The notes beneath the pieces are model-generated. The model did no database searches. It was given only the letters and a program-made list of their open reading frames with translations, and was not told the origin of the DNA. Of a stretch of DNA of 41,390 bases, positions 1-10,140 are shown one piece after another (positions within the stretch are counted from its first letter, which is position 1; every line of letters starts with the position of its first letter). This DNA is from Gloeocapsa sp. DLM2.Bin57 (GTDB taxonomy: Bacteria; Cyanobacteriota; Cyanobacteriia; Cyanobacteriales; Gloeocapsaceae), in the NCBI GenBank assembly GCA_007693955.1, contig RECR01000071.1, positions 1 to 41,390 of the forward strand, written 5' to 3'. The translations under genes were made by a program, and so were the position numbers.

Positions 1-328
<328 letters not shown>

Positions 329-448
329 AATATGTTGAGTTTTTTTGGCTTTTGTTTTATAATGTTTCTTTAACTGGGGGTCAGTTACTTACTTTTAAAC
401 TTATTAATTTGTTTCGGTTCAGAGTTGCGCCTCAACCGCGCATTTACT
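329..448 (-). other. 16S rRNA leader
   Basis: About 115-120 nt separate the likely transcription start (just below the -10 box at 449-454) from the mature 16S 5' end. The leader is AT-rich, with a short GC-rich element (GCGC..GCGC, complement near 427-441) that can form a small hairpin. No tRNA or ORF is visible here. It is probably removed during rRNA processing. Confidence 0.55.
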
Positions 449-477
449 AATCTATCTCTTTTCTTAGGCTTTGTCAA
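449..477 (-). promoter_or_regulatory. rRNA operon promoter (sigma70/SigA type)
   Basis: On the minus strand a perfect -35 hexamer TTGACA (complement of 472-477) is followed by a 17-nt spacer and a -10-like TAGATT (complement of 449-454). This is the best consensus promoter noticed in the window and it points at the 16S gene. The -35 box is made of the Val-Asp-Lys codons at the end of fmt, so the promoter overlaps that coding sequence. Start site and strength are inferred. Confidence 0.75.
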
Positions 478-1483
478 CCCTTTTTTGAAAAAAAACTGAA
501 AAAATTTTTTGACCTGCTGCTAATCGTTTACCGTTAACGAAGTCAATCCCTGACTGAGAGCGCTTTCCAGGTAATTGGACTTCTTTTAGTAATAATAATC
601 CTTCTCCTGTTTGGATGATTGGTCCTAAATTTTTGGCGATCGCCACGATTGAGCCTATCTCCCCAGTTAAGTTACTAAATTGGGGAATGAGTTGACTAAT
701 TATCTCGGGTAAGTCTTGACTATATTCTGTAATTAGGGGTACTGTAGCGAGAATCTTGATCTCTTGCTCTTGCCAAGATGTATAACAATTAGGAAAAAAT
801 GCTCTAATTTGATTGTGTAGAGTTAAAGCAGATTTTGACCAGTCTAATAAATAATCTGATTTTTGTAATAGTGGTGCGTAGTTAGCTTGTTGGTTATCTT
901 GGGGAATTGGAGTGATCTTACCTTCGGCTAATTTGAATAAGGTTTCTATGAGTAATTCTGCTCCTAGATTAGCTAAAGTTATAGCTAAATCTTGACTATT
1001 ATCCAATAATCCTATATCAGTATAAGCTTTGAGCAGCATTGGTCCTGTGTCCATTCCTTCATCCATGAGTATGGTAGTAATTCCCGAGCTGCGATCGCCG
1101 TTATAAATACTCCACTGAATCGGTGCTGCTCCTCGATATTGGGGTAAAATTGAACCGTGGACATTGACAGAACCTAATTTAGGCATACTAAGTATTTCAT
1201 TAGAAAGTATTTGTCCATAGGCGATGACTACGAATACATCAGCTGCTGTTGCTGCTAATTGTTGTAAAGTTGCTGGATGTTTTTTTACTCGTTTGGGTTG
1301 CCATACTGGTAAATTATGAGCTAAAGCTATTTTTTTCACTGGAGAAGGAATTAATTGACTACCTCTACCCCGACGTTTATCGGGTTGGGTAACTACCCCT
1401 AGTAACTCTATTTGAGGATGATTAATTAAAGCTTCAAGGGTAGGAACAGCAAATTGTGGTGTACCAAAAAAAACTACGCGCAT
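464..1483 (-). CDS. fmt: Methionyl-tRNA formyltransferase
   Basis: This enzyme transfers a formyl group from 10-formyl-tetrahydrofolate to initiator Met-tRNA in the cytoplasm. The 339-residue length is normal for the family. The N-terminal formyltransferase domain (about 1-205) shows the signature [13 protein letters not shown] at 111-123 and the catalytic Asn107, His109 and Asp145 in the expected spacing. The C-terminal tRNA-binding domain (about 206-330) follows. The ATG start gives the usual MRVVFFGTP opening. The gene lies just upstream of the 16S gene in the same direction, and its last codons contain the -35 box of the rRNA promoter. It is divergent from the dehydratase gene to its right. 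Confidence 0.97.
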   Translation of the reverse strand: MRVVFFGTPQFAVPTLEALINHPQIELLGVVTQPDKRRGRGSQLIPSPVKKIALAHNLPVWQPKRVKKHPATLQQLAATAADVFVVIAYGQILSNEILSMPKLGSVNVHGSILPQYRGAAPIQWSIYNGDRSSGITTILMDEGMDTGPMLLKAYTDIGLLDNSQDLAITLANLGAELLIETLFKLAEGKITPIPQDNQQANYAPLLQKSDYLLDWSKSALTLHNQIRAFFPNCYTSWQEQEIKILATVPLITEYSQDLPEIISQLIPQFSNLTGEIGSIVAIAKNLGPIIQTGEGLLLLKEVQLPGKRSQSGIDFVNGKRLAAGQKIFSVFFQKRVDKA

Positions 1484-1598
1484 TTTTTCAATTAACTAAA
1501 TTATGAACATTATCCCGATTTTAGTTATTAATCTAATTCTCTGTTTAGGATTAATAGGTTATAATAATTTAGAGGAGTTTAGTTATCAAAACAACCTT

Positions 1599-1895
1599 AT
1601 GGCTAGTACACAACTTTTATCAACAGAAGAATTAACTCAAAGTATCAGCCAGTTAGAAGGCTGGAGTATTGAAAACAAAAAGTTACATAAACGCTACCAA
1701 TTTCGTTCCTTTGTAGAAGCCTTTGGTTTTATGACCAGTTTAGCTTTAGTAGCCGAAAGTATGGGACATCACCCCGAATGGTTTAACGTCTATAATCGCG
1801 TCACCATTGATTTAACTACCCATGACGCTGGAGGAATTACCAATTTAGATATAGATTTCGCCACAAAAGCTAACGAATTAGCGAATAAATTCTAG
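1599..1895 (+). CDS. Pterin-4a-carbinolamine dehydratase
   Basis: A small dehydratase that acts on 4a-hydroxytetrahydropterins, which are by-products of pterin-dependent hydroxylation. From the chosen ATG it is 98 residues, typical of the family, with the diagnostic MGHHPEW, YNRV and TTHDAGG motifs containing the catalytic histidines. The frame stays open upstream to an ATG at 1503, which would add a 32-residue hydrophobic stretch resembling a membrane anchor. I prefer 1599 because the family length fits, and because a TATAAT hexamer at 1560-1565 would otherwise lie inside the gene; but no clear ribosome site precedes 1599, so the longer form remains possible. The stop codon shares CTAG (1892-1895) with that of the convergent kinase gene. 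Confidence 0.88.
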   Translation: MASTQLLSTEELTQSISQLEGWSIENKKLHKRYQFRSFVEAFGFMTSLALVAESMGHHPEWFNVYNRVTIDLTTHDAGGITNLDIDFATKANELANKF

Positions 1896-3718
1896 ATATT
1901 AAGAACAACTCTGAATCCTCCCCTACTGTTAGAAGCGTTTGCTGCACTTTTATAACGTTTAGCACAACGACAGTTATTCGGAGCACTAAAACAAGAACCA
2001 CCTCGTAAAACATAATAATCATCTTGAGGGTCAATTCTTGGTTTATCATCACCAGTTGCACCTAAATAATCATCATGCCACGAATCTAAACACCATTCCC
2101 AAACATTCCCCAACATATCGTATAACCCCAAGGGATTGGGATAAAAACTACCTACCTCGGTTGTTTCCTGTTTATAGACGCCTTTAGGTTCATTAGCATA
2201 GATATTGTAGCCATTATAATTAGCTAATTCTGTCGTAATAGTCTCACCACAATAGAAAGGTGTAGTTGTTCCACCTCGACAAGCGTACTCCCATTGAGCT
2301 TCCGAAGGTAGCGTGATTTTTTTACCTAGTTTTTGAGAGAGTGTAGCACAAAAAGCCAGACAATCATAATAACTCACATTTTCTACAGGTCTATTATCCC
2401 CTTTAGTTTTATTAAATAAACCTTTAAAGCGAGAGGGATTATTACCCATAATTGTGCGCCATTGCAGTTGAGTGATAGGATATTTTCCCATCCAGAAGGG
2501 GAGTACATCAACCCAATGTCGTGGTCCTTCGCTATCATCTCTACCTTTTTCTGAATCAGGAGATCCCATCATAAACCTTCCCCAGGGGATATAAACTAAA
2601 TCCAAAGTTATACTATTACCGAGGTCAAGAGTTTGATATCTAGCGGTTTTAGGTTCTTGTTTAATAACCTTACCAAAGGAATTAACAGTAATAGCCTTAA
2701 AGTTCAATACATCTCTACCAAAAGTAGAAGTTTGATTTACTGTTGTCGGACTTGGGGAAGTTACTATCACTGTGGGAGGAGGTTGGACAGGTATAACCGA
2801 AGGTTTAACAGTAGGTTGGGTTAGAGATAGTAAATCCTGTCTAACTTCTTTAGCCTCTTTATAGCGTCTTTTGAGAGCATCCTCAATCATTTTATCGAGA
2901 ACTTGGGCTAATTTGGGTTCTACAGTAATTTTTTGTTTTTTGAGATACTCTTTCCAACTCCATTTATTCTCATAGTCATCATAAATTAAATCCGTTGTTC
3001 CTGTGGGTAAACAACCCGTGAGTAAGCGTATGCAGGTTACCCCCAAACTATACACGTCACTAGCTTTAACTGCTCTACCATTGATTTGTTCACGAGAAGC
3101 ATAACCAGGACTATAAATAGAGGTTAGAACACTAGGATCTTTACCACTAGTGACTCTGACTGCGCCAAAATCGATTAAGATCAACTTATTATCACTGCGA
3201 CGACGCATAATATTTTCTGGTTTGATATCGCGGTGAAGTAAATCTTTACTTTGGATATATTCTAGAACTGGTAAAAGATTATGGAGTATTTCTCTAATTT
3301 TAGTTTCGTTAAACCGTCCTTTACGTTCAAATTCTGTTAACAGGTTCTCCCCATCTATAAACTCTTGAATCAGGAAAAAACTATTATTTTTAGAGAAATA
3401 GCGATAGATTTTGGGGATCTGATCATGATTCAGATTGTAAAGTTGTTGTGCTTCTCGTTGGAAAAGTTCCAGGACTTTGGGGTTATAACCCTCATTAGAG
3501 AGCAATTTTTTAATGACTATTTTTTGGTTAAATAAATCTACATCCTCTGCTAAATAAGTACGTCCAAATCCTCCTTCTCCTAATAGCTTAATTATGTGAT
3601 AATGTTCAAAATTGTAACTATGGGTGCTTTCGATTAATTTGCTACCGCAACCGTGACAAAACTTATTTTTGTCGGGATTATCTGGTTTAGGACAAGCAGG
3701 ATTAAGACAAAAAGGCAT
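1892..3718 (-). CDS. Zinc-ribbon Ser/Thr protein kinase fused to an FGE-sulfatase-like domain
   Basis: A 608-residue multidomain signalling protein. It opens with a zinc ribbon (Cys4, Cys9, Cys21, Cys24). A Hanks-type kinase domain follows (about 38-300), with glycine loop GEGGFGRTY at 47-55, Lys70, HRDIKPEN at 162-169 and DFG at 183-185, so the kinase looks active. A Pro/Thr-rich linker (about 300-335) leads to a SUMF1/formylglycine-generating-enzyme-like domain (about 365-608) with [15 protein letters not shown] and GGFR motifs. In this fold family such domains often bind ligands rather than make formylglycine; the Cys pattern near the C-terminus (SCF, NCRC) does not clearly match the catalytic pair. 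No membrane helix is seen. The substrate is unknown. Confidence 0.93.
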   Translation of the reverse strand: MPFCLNPACPKPDNPDKNKFCHGCGSKLIESTHSYNFEHYHIIKLLGEGGFGRTYLAEDVDLFNQKIVIKKLLSNEGYNPKVLELFQREAQQLYNLNHDQIPKIYRYFSKNNSFFLIQEFIDGENLLTEFERKGRFNETKIREILHNLLPVLEYIQSKDLLHRDIKPENIMRRRSDNKLILIDFGAVRVTSGKDPSVLTSIYSPGYASREQINGRAVKASDVYSLGVTCIRLLTGCLPTGTTDLIYDDYENKWSWKEYLKKQKITVEPKLAQVLDKMIEDALKRRYKEAKEVRQDLLSLTQPTVKPSVIPVQPPPTVIVTSPSPTTVNQTSTFGRDVLNFKAITVNSFGKVIKQEPKTARYQTLDLGNSITLDLVYIPWGRFMMGSPDSEKGRDDSEGPRHWVDVLPFWMGKYPITQLQWRTIMGNNPSRFKGLFNKTKGDNRPVENVSYYDCLAFCATLSQKLGKKITLPSEAQWEYACRGGTTTPFYCGETITTELANYNGYNIYANEPKGVYKQETTEVGSFYPNPLGLYDMLGNVWEWCLDSWHDDYLGATGDDKPRIDPQDDYYVLRGGSCFSAPNNCRCAKRYKSAANASNSRGGFRVVLNI

Positions 3719-3752
3719 GAGTTAGCTCACAATTATCTCTACTCAATTAGAA

Positions 3753-5726
3753 TTATAATGGATTTCTCTGATTAGCGTAACCATTAAATTCATTGATTAC
3801 CGGATCATTTAAGAGATTATGAGCACATTGATACTCTGGTACTAACTTTTGCAGATAGACAATTACTTGTCGATGTTGATTAGCTTGAGCCTTATCTAAA
3901 AGTGTCTGTAACAGAGATTCTAACTCATGCCAACTCAAGCGACATTCATAAGCACAGAAAACCTTAGGGTGTTGGGTAGGATTAATATTATCTCCATCGA
4001 TGAGTAACTCTTCGTAGAGTTTTTCTCCCGGTCTTAAACCTGTAATTTCGATTTTAATATCTTGGTCAGGTATAAGTCCACTCAGACGAATCATTTGTAA
4101 AGCCAAGTCATAAATACGGATAGGCTCTCCCATATCTAAAAGAAATACCTCACCACCCTGGGCCATTGCACCTGCTTGAATAACCAGACGTACAGCTTCT
4201 GGGATAGACATAAAATAGCGAGTTACATCGGGGTGAGTAACGGTAATAGGTTGACGTTGGGCGATTTGGCGTCTAAACAAGGGCACGACAGAGCCACTAC
4301 TATCTAAAACATTGCCAAAACGAACGATCGCAAAACAGGTATGAGTAGTAGGTAAATCGCTCAAAGCTTGAATAACCAGTTCAGCGACGCGTTTACTAGC
4401 ACCCATAACATTAGTAGGGCGTACAGCTTTATCCGTGGAAATCAAGACGAAATTATCTACCCTATTAGCGATCGCACATTCAGCAGTAACCAAAGTTCCA
4501 TAGACATTATTATAGACACCTTGAGAAGGATTAGCTTCTACCAAGGGAACGTGTTTATAAGCTGCTGCATGATAGATGGTATTGACGCGATGTTTTGCCA
4601 AGATACTAGTTAAATGAGTTGCATCGGTGACGCTACCGAGATAAGGGATACAGTGAACTTCAGGGTATTTTTCCGCTAATTCTAGATTAATACTATAAAG
4701 TGAAAATTCACTAATTTCGTAAAGAATCAGACATTTAGGAGTTAATTGAGCGATTTGACGACATAATTCTGATCCTATCGAACCACCTGCACCTGTTACT
4801 AAGACTATTTTGTCAGTAATATTGATACGTAGTAAATGTGGTTCAGGTTGAACCTCTTCTCTCCCGAGTAAATCTGTAACATCAATGGAGCGAATTTCGC
4901 TAATAGATACCTTATTAGTAAGAATTTCCGTGAGACTAGGTACTGTTTTCACTAATATTGGTAATTCTTGTAGATTTTCGATAATTTCGCGACGACGTTC
5001 TTTATTCAGAGAAGGTATAGCCAGAATAGCAGTATCAAAAGGTTTCTGTTTATAGAGATGAATTAAATCACTAGGTGAATAAACAGGAATACCCTTAATA
5101 AGTTGTTGGTGTAATTCTAGGTTATCATCAATAAAGGCGATTAAATCATAACCTGGTTCATGGATAAGAGTACGAGCCAATTGAGATCCAGCTACTCCCG
5201 CACCATAGATAATTAACCTTTCTGGTTGTAAATCCCCATTAACGTGGTGCTTGAGTTGACGAAAACCCCAAGTAATAATTAACCTGAGATAGACGACGAA
5301 AATAAAGGTTAACATCGCGTCAATAATTAAGATCGAACGAGGTAAAGGCCATTCTCCTAAAAGATAAGCTAAAATTACCTGTGTTCCTGAACTAAAGATT
5401 ACTGCTTGAGTTGCTGTAGCTAAAAATTCTGTATCAGTATAGCGTAAGATAGGGCGATACATACCCTTCCAGCGAAAGACCAGTATTTTAATAACAATCA
5501 GTAGTAAAATTTGCCAGGAAAATTGCCAGATTTTGGTAATAGGATAAAAAAAGTTAAAGCGTACTAAAAAAGCACTAACTATCGCCAAACAAAATAAAAA
5601 TGTGTCACAAGCTATTAATAAACGCCTTTTTTTCGCTCTAGACAAAGCATGATAATGCCAATACAGCCATTCTGTAAACCGTTTTTTCATACAAAGTATG
5701 TTAATTTTACTCCTCACACCAGCCAT
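3753..5726 (-). CDS. CapD/WbpM-type membrane nucleotide-sugar epimerase/dehydratase
   Basis: A 657-residue polysaccharide-biosynthesis protein. The N-terminal part (about 36-155) has four hydrophobic helices. A CoA-binding-like Rossmann domain with GAGVAGS at 175-181 follows, then the SDR-type catalytic domain with TGAGGSIG at 311-318 and the STDKAVRPTNVMGASK block at 430-445, where Met replaces the usual catalytic Tyr as in the WbpM/FlaA1 4,6-dehydratase branch. It probably modifies UDP-N-acetylhexosamines for surface polysaccharide. An internal Met13 (position 5690) is an equally good start, because the first 12 residues do not look like family sequence and no clear ribosome site supports either. 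It lies downstream of the M3 peptidase with a hairpin between them, so it may have its own promoter. Confidence 0.93.
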   Translation of the reverse strand: MAGVRSKINILCMKKRFTEWLYWHYHALSRAKKRRLLIACDTFLFCLAIVSAFLVRFNFFYPITKIWQFSWQILLLIVIKILVFRWKGMYRPILRYTDTEFLATATQAVIFSSGTQVILAYLLGEWPLPRSILIIDAMLTFIFVVYLRLIITWGFRQLKHHVNGDLQPERLIIYGAGVAGSQLARTLIHEPGYDLIAFIDDNLELHQQLIKGIPVYSPSDLIHLYKQKPFDTAILAIPSLNKERRREIIENLQELPILVKTVPSLTEILTNKVSISEIRSIDVTDLLGREEVQPEPHLLRINITDKIVLVTGAGGSIGSELCRQIAQLTPKCLILYEISEFSLYSINLELAEKYPEVHCIPYLGSVTDATHLTSILAKHRVNTIYHAAAYKHVPLVEANPSQGVYNNVYGTLVTAECAIANRVDNFVLISTDKAVRPTNVMGASKRVAELVIQALSDLPTTHTCFAIVRFGNVLDSSGSVVPLFRRQIAQRQPITVTHPDVTRYFMSIPEAVRLVIQAGAMAQGGEVFLLDMGEPIRIYDLALQMIRLSGLIPDQDIKIEITGLRPGEKLYEELLIDGDNINPTQHPKVFCAYECRLSWHELESLLQTLLDKAQANQHRQVIVYLQKLVPEYQCAHNLLNDPVINEFNGYANQRNPL

Positions 5727-5760
5727 GAAAGCTTTAAGTTATTTTAAAGCAATTTGTAGA

Positions 5761-5784
5761 AGCCTTGAAAATATCTTCAAGGCT
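5761..5784 (-). terminator. Hairpin downstream of the M3 peptidase gene
   Basis: A perfect 9-bp stem AGCCTTGAA/TTCAAGGCT (5761-5769 and 5776-5784) with a 6-nt loop lies just after the stop of the minus-strand peptidase gene. No strong U-tract follows on the minus strand, so it may be a weak terminator or an mRNA-stabilising hairpin. Confidence 0.5.
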
Positions 5785-5792
5785 AAAGGTAA

Positions 5793-7877
5793 TTAAGCTA
5801 CGCTGGTTAGTAAACCACTATGTCTTAACAAAGCATCAGTTTTTGGTTCACGTCCACGGAAACGAGTAAATACTTCCATAGGTGGTAAACTACCTCCTAA
5901 AGCTAAAACCGTATCTCGGAAGCGTAAACCCATAGTTTGCACAGTTTCAGGGGAATCTAAACCAGCTTCTTCAAAAGCAGCAAAAGCATCAGCGCTGAGT
6001 ACTTCTGCCCATTTATAGCTATAGTAACCCGCGGCGTAACCTCCTGAGAAAATATGACCAAAAGAACATAAGAAAGAGTCTTCAGGAAGTGGGGGAATAA
6101 CGGTGGTGGTAGCTGCAAGGCGATCGCGTAGTTGTTGAGGAGTTTCTTGACCGCCTGGTTGATAGCGATAGTGCAACTCTAAGTCAACTAGGGAGAAGTG
6201 TAATTGTCTGAGCATAGACATACCACTGAGGTAATTCTTAGCTGCTAACAGTTTTTGATAGTATTCTTCGGGTAAAGATTCTCCAGTTTGATAGTGTTTT
6301 GCCATTCCCATCAAAGTTGGACGATGATAACACCAGTTTTCCATAAACTGACTAGGTAATTCTACCGCGTCCCATTCAATGTTATTAATTCCTGCTGCAC
6401 CGGTGTAATCGATTTGGGTAAGCATATGTTGTAAACCATGACCAAATTCATGAAAGAGAGTATTTACCTCCCCAAAAGTCATTAAACTCGGTTGATCTCC
6501 TACTGGTGGTGTTTGATTACAAATCAGATAAGCGATGGGTAAACGAATAGTTGTCTGATTATTTTCGGTAATTTTAGCACGATTGAGACAATCAGCCATC
6601 CACGCACCACCGCGTTTTTCAGCAGGGCGACTATAAGCGTCTAGATAGAAATAGGCGATCGCTTCTCCATCAGGATTACTAATTTGGCAATAGCGTACAT
6701 CAGGATGCCAAACCGGGGCTTTACCGTCAGCAGGAGTAATTACTACCCCAAAGAGACGTTTAGCCAAGTCAAATAAACCAGTTAATACTTGTTCGAGGGG
6801 GAAATAGGGGCGTAATTCTTCATCAGTAAAAGCGAAGAGGGCTTCTCGTTGTTTTTCTGCCCAATAACTGATATCCCAGGGTTGTAACTCTGTTGTCTTA
6901 GCAAATGCCTGAAGATCCTCTAATTCTTTTTGGGCTGCGGGATAACTTACTTGACGCAATTCTTCAAGAAGATTTTCTACCGCAGCAACACTGCTTGCCA
7001 TTTTACGAGCTAAACTCAACTCAGCGTAAGTATTAAAGCCTAGTAGTTTAGCTTTTTCCTGACGTAGTTCCAGAATCCGCTCTAAATTAGGGTAATTATT
7101 AAGTTCTCCACTTGAAGCGCGGGAGATAAAAGCGTGGTATAGTTTTGATCGTAATTCTTCATTAGCCGAGTATTTCATAAAAGGAACATAACTCGGATAA
7201 TCTAGGGTAATTACCCAAGGTCCAGTTTCTGCTGTAGCGTCCTTTTCTCCTTCACTGCGCGCGGTTTGGGCTGCTAGATTGAGTAAACTTGGGGGTAATC
7301 CAACTATTTGTTCTTTCTTGGTTAATTTGAGTTTAAAGGCTTTGGTAGCGTCGAGAACATTATTAGAGAATTTTGTGGATAATTCGGCTAATTCAAGTTG
7401 GATTTGGTTAAAGCGATCGCGTAAGTCTCCTTCTAAGCCTACCCCTGATAATTCTGCGTCTTGAATTGCACTCTCTACGATTCGTTGTTGCGCGGGTTCG
7501 AGAGTTGACCACTCAGGACCTTGTTTAATAGCTTTAAAAGCTTGATAAAATGGTTTACTCTGACTAAGTTGATTATAAAACTGAACTACTTGGGGTTGTA
7601 CACTTTCGTAAGCTTCTCGCAATTCGGGACTATTTTTTACTCCCATCAAGTGACTGATAATCCCCCAACTCCAGCTTAAACGTTCTTCAATAGCTGTGAG
7701 AGGATCTACTAAACCTGACCAAGTTGGAGTTACTGTTGTTTCTAACTTTTCCAGGGCTATTTTCAGTTCTGCTAAAAGAGTAGTTATTGCTGGTACTACT
7801 TGTTCTGGTTTAATTTCAGCAAAAGGTGGGATACCTTTGCCTATTAACAAAGGATTATCGTTAGTTACCTGATTCAT
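5793..7877 (-). CDS. prlC: M3 family oligopeptidase (oligopeptidase A type)
   Basis: A cytoplasmic zinc metallopeptidase that degrades short peptides. The 694-residue length matches oligopeptidase A/PrlC. The zinc site HEFGH lies at 476-480 (ligands His476 and His480, catalytic Glu477), and the third ligand is Glu506 in the EWDAVELPSQ motif. The C-terminal segment FGHIFSGGYAAGYYSYKWAE is characteristic of the family and helps form the substrate channel. No signal peptide is present. The gene stands between a transglutaminase-like gene upstream (48 bp gap) and the CapD-type gene downstream. Confidence 0.95.
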   Translation of the reverse strand: MNQVTNDNPLLIGKGIPPFAEIKPEQVVPAITTLLAELKIALEKLETTVTPTWSGLVDPLTAIEERLSWSWGIISHLMGVKNSPELREAYESVQPQVVQFYNQLSQSKPFYQAFKAIKQGPEWSTLEPAQQRIVESAIQDAELSGVGLEGDLRDRFNQIQLELAELSTKFSNNVLDATKAFKLKLTKKEQIVGLPPSLLNLAAQTARSEGEKDATAETGPWVITLDYPSYVPFMKYSANEELRSKLYHAFISRASSGELNNYPNLERILELRQEKAKLLGFNTYAELSLARKMASSVAAVENLLEELRQVSYPAAQKELEDLQAFAKTTELQPWDISYWAEKQREALFAFTDEELRPYFPLEQVLTGLFDLAKRLFGVVITPADGKAPVWHPDVRYCQISNPDGEAIAYFYLDAYSRPAEKRGGAWMADCLNRAKITENNQTTIRLPIAYLICNQTPPVGDQPSLMTFGEVNTLFHEFGHGLQHMLTQIDYTGAAGINNIEWDAVELPSQFMENWCYHRPTLMGMAKHYQTGESLPEEYYQKLLAAKNYLSGMSMLRQLHFSLVDLELHYRYQPGGQETPQQLRDRLAATTTVIPPLPEDSFLCSFGHIFSGGYAAGYYSYKWAEVLSADAFAAFEEAGLDSPETVQTMGLRFRDTVLALGGSLPPMEVFTRFRGREPKTDALLRHSGLLTSVA

Positions 7878-7925
7878 TATTTATCTGGTTTGAGCTAGTT
7901 TATTTTTTTAGCTTAACTTAATCTT

Positions 7926-8828
7926 TCAGATCTCGAATTCTGGAAGTGTACCTAACTTACGAATCTTGACTGATACATCCATACCTAGATAGTCTTCTGA
8001 TTCTCCAAACCAAGATCCTGATAGAGGGATGACTTGTGCGGGATGACGGGCGATCGCCACTTGAATCAAATCAAAACCCGCGGTAATCCGATTAGTGGGA
8101 TCATAAGTACGCCAACCTGCACCAGGTAAGTACAATTGTAGCCAAGCGTGTGTAGCACCTGAGCCAACCATGCCAATTTCTCCCCCATCTAAAGCTTGGT
8201 CATAAAGATAACCACTAACAAAACGACAGGCAAAACCGAGACGTCGTAAGGCTTCTATCATCAACCAGGCGTAATCTCGACAAGTTCCTGATTTTAAGCG
8301 TAGGGTTTCTGCTGGTGGTTGTGTACCTTCTACTTCTCGTGATTGATAGGTCAAGTCTTTATTGATACTATTCATCATCCTATGTAACACATCCAAGGTC
8401 TCGTCTTGATCCCCTGCGACAAAGCTTTTTACCCAACTAGCCAGAATTTCTTCTGAATCTTCCGTGTGAGGACGAATAAAACCTGATAAATCTAGCCATT
8501 CATTGGGTGTATATTGTACGGGTACTTCTTCGGCGCGTTCATCTAGGGGAAATTGGGTAATTGCTTGAATCCCAAAATGTTCACATCTGATTTTATAGGC
8601 AACAATTAGTTCTTTACCTGATTCGTTAAATTCTAATATGGCAACATTATTGGAAAGTGTATCGGTCATCCAACGAATTTTAGCAGGGATATTGGTATCT
8701 ATAGAATAATCTAAAACTCTTTCCCCATAACCACCAGTGGGTAAAAATATAGCGCGATGCTCACCAAATTTAACTGGATTAGCATATTTATAAGTAGTGA
8801 TATGTTCTAGGTCGTAAATAACGCTCAT
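7926..8828 (-). CDS. Transglutaminase-like protein (bacterial TGase N-terminal plus core)
   Basis: A 300-residue protein with a bacterial transglutaminase N-terminal beta domain (about 1-110) and a transglutaminase core (about 140-260). The catalytic triad is visible: Cys183 in GTCRDYAW, His227 in ATHAWLQ and Asp243 in YDPTN. Members are usually cysteine peptidases or amidases of unknown substrate rather than true cross-linkers. No signal peptide is seen. It starts 4 bp after the stop of the PmbA-like gene on the same strand, so the two are very likely cotranscribed, which suggests a joint role in peptide processing (inference). Confidence 0.93.
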   Translation of the reverse strand: MSVIYDLEHITTYKYANPVKFGEHRAIFLPTGGYGERVLDYSIDTNIPAKIRWMTDTLSNNVAILEFNESGKELIVAYKIRCEHFGIQAITQFPLDERAEEVPVQYTPNEWLDLSGFIRPHTEDSEEILASWVKSFVAGDQDETLDVLHRMMNSINKDLTYQSREVEGTQPPAETLRLKSGTCRDYAWLMIEALRRLGFACRFVSGYLYDQALDGGEIGMVGSGATHAWLQLYLPGAGWRTYDPTNRITAGFDLIQVAIARHPAQVIPLSGSWFGESEDYLGMDVSVKIRKLGTLPEFEI

Positions 8829-8832
8829 AATT

Positions 8833-10125
8833 TTAAGCCGATGTTGTTAGTGATAAACCTTCCACAATCACCGAGGGAGTGCGATAAAATCCTGATGTAT
8901 TGACGTCATTACCGATAGCGACTACTTTTTTTAAGGCTTCATAAACGTTACCTGCTACCATGGTATCTTTGACTCTGCCGATAATTTCGCCGTTTTCTAC
9001 TCGATAACCTAAGTCAAGATTAACAGAAAAATCACCAGAAATATCAGGACCACCTCCGAGAATTTGGTCGATGATAATACCATTATCCAATTTTTGGATT
9101 AAATTTTCTAAATTTTCTGTGCCAGGATCAAGGGTAAGGTTAACTAGTATGGGGGTGGGATAATGACCTAGACTAGGACGAAAACCATTCCCTGTACTAG
9201 TTGTCCCCCTAGCTTTAGCGGTGGTGCGATCGCTGTAAAATTCTTGGACTATTCCTTTCTCAATCAGGGTTAAATCTTGAGTTGGTGTTCCTTCGTCGTC
9301 AAAAGGACAAGTAATACCTCGAAGGTGGGGTTGTTGTCTAAAACTGAGTAAATCACTAACTACCATTTGACCCTGTTTTTCACTCCAGGGTGATGATTTT
9401 TCCAGAACTCTTTTACTATTTAAGGCTGCGCTAAGGTTTGACCAAAGTAAATCTGCGGCGATCGGGGTGATTAAGACTGGTTGTTTTCCTTGGGGTGAGG
9501 GGACATTCTGTTTAGCCCATTGTAACCGTTGCAGTAATTGATTGACTATTGGTTGATAATTTAAGTCTGTTTCGCTGTCTTCTCCTGCGTAGATTCCTAA
9601 AAAATCTTCTCCTCTGATTAATTCTACCCCTAGAAAACAACTATGTTCAACACTACTATACTGACCATAAAATCCCGAGGAGTTAATTAAGGTTGTAGTT
9701 TCTAGTTCTGAGATTAATTCTCCGTTACAAATAACTTCGGGATATTCTTCTCTAATAGAGGCGATCGCCTCTTCTCCTAGATTAACCAAATCTGCTGTGG
9801 GGATTATTTCCCCTACCTGGGGATAAACTGCGGTGGTTGTTTTTGTTAATTCTGGTGTTTCGGGTGGATTAAGTGCAGAGATAGCGATCGCCTTACTTAC
9901 CAGAGTTGCTGGATCTACTTTACCATAGGCTACCGCTAAACCAGGACAACCTTCGCGCCATAATCTCAACGCACAACCCGATGATTGAGAGGTTTCTATT
10001 TGTTTTAAGCGATTCCCTTCAAAAGATACTGGTGAGGCTTCCGAACTTACTTGATATACTTCAGCATGACTAGCACCGGCTGTGTAAGCCAGGTCTAAGA
10101 TTTCTTCTAGATTACTTTTGCTCAT
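8833..10125 (-). CDS. PmbA/TldD-family metalloprotease-like protein
   Basis: A 430-residue member of the TldD/PmbA family, whose heterodimers degrade unfolded or leader peptides (for example microcin B17 maturation in E. coli). The C-terminal half shows the family pattern, including FDDEGTP at about residue 276, GNGFRPS, GGPDISGDFSVN and the VKDTMVAGN segment. It lacks a clear HEXXH zinc motif, which places it with PmbA rather than TldD. No TldD partner lies in the window, so the other subunit would be elsewhere. It is followed after 7 bp by the stop-to-start junction with the transglutaminase-like gene, forming an operon. Confidence 0.9.
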   Translation of the reverse strand: MSKSNLEEILDLAYTAGASHAEVYQVSSEASPVSFEGNRLKQIETSQSSGCALRLWREGCPGLAVAYGKVDPATLVSKAIAISALNPPETPELTKTTTAVYPQVGEIIPTADLVNLGEEAIASIREEYPEVICNGELISELETTTLINSSGFYGQYSSVEHSCFLGVELIRGEDFLGIYAGEDSETDLNYQPIVNQLLQRLQWAKQNVPSPQGKQPVLITPIAADLLWSNLSAALNSKRVLEKSSPWSEKQGQMVVSDLLSFRQQPHLRGITCPFDDEGTPTQDLTLIEKGIVQEFYSDRTTAKARGTTSTGNGFRPSLGHYPTPILVNLTLDPGTENLENLIQKLDNGIIIDQILGGGPDISGDFSVNLDLGYRVENGEIIGRVKDTMVAGNVYEALKKVVAIGNDVNTSGFYRTPSVIVEGLSLTTSA

Positions 10126-10140
10126 AGATTATTTTAAAGA

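Noticed and set aside
1503-1598. In-frame N-terminal extension of the dehydratase with a hydrophobic stretch
   Set aside because: It could be a membrane anchor, but the family is normally about 95-105 residues, and a TATAAT sequence lies in this stretch. Noted as an alternative start only.
1870-2061. Short minus-strand frame overlapping the end of the kinase gene
   Set aside because: It lies wholly within or against a well-supported gene in another frame.
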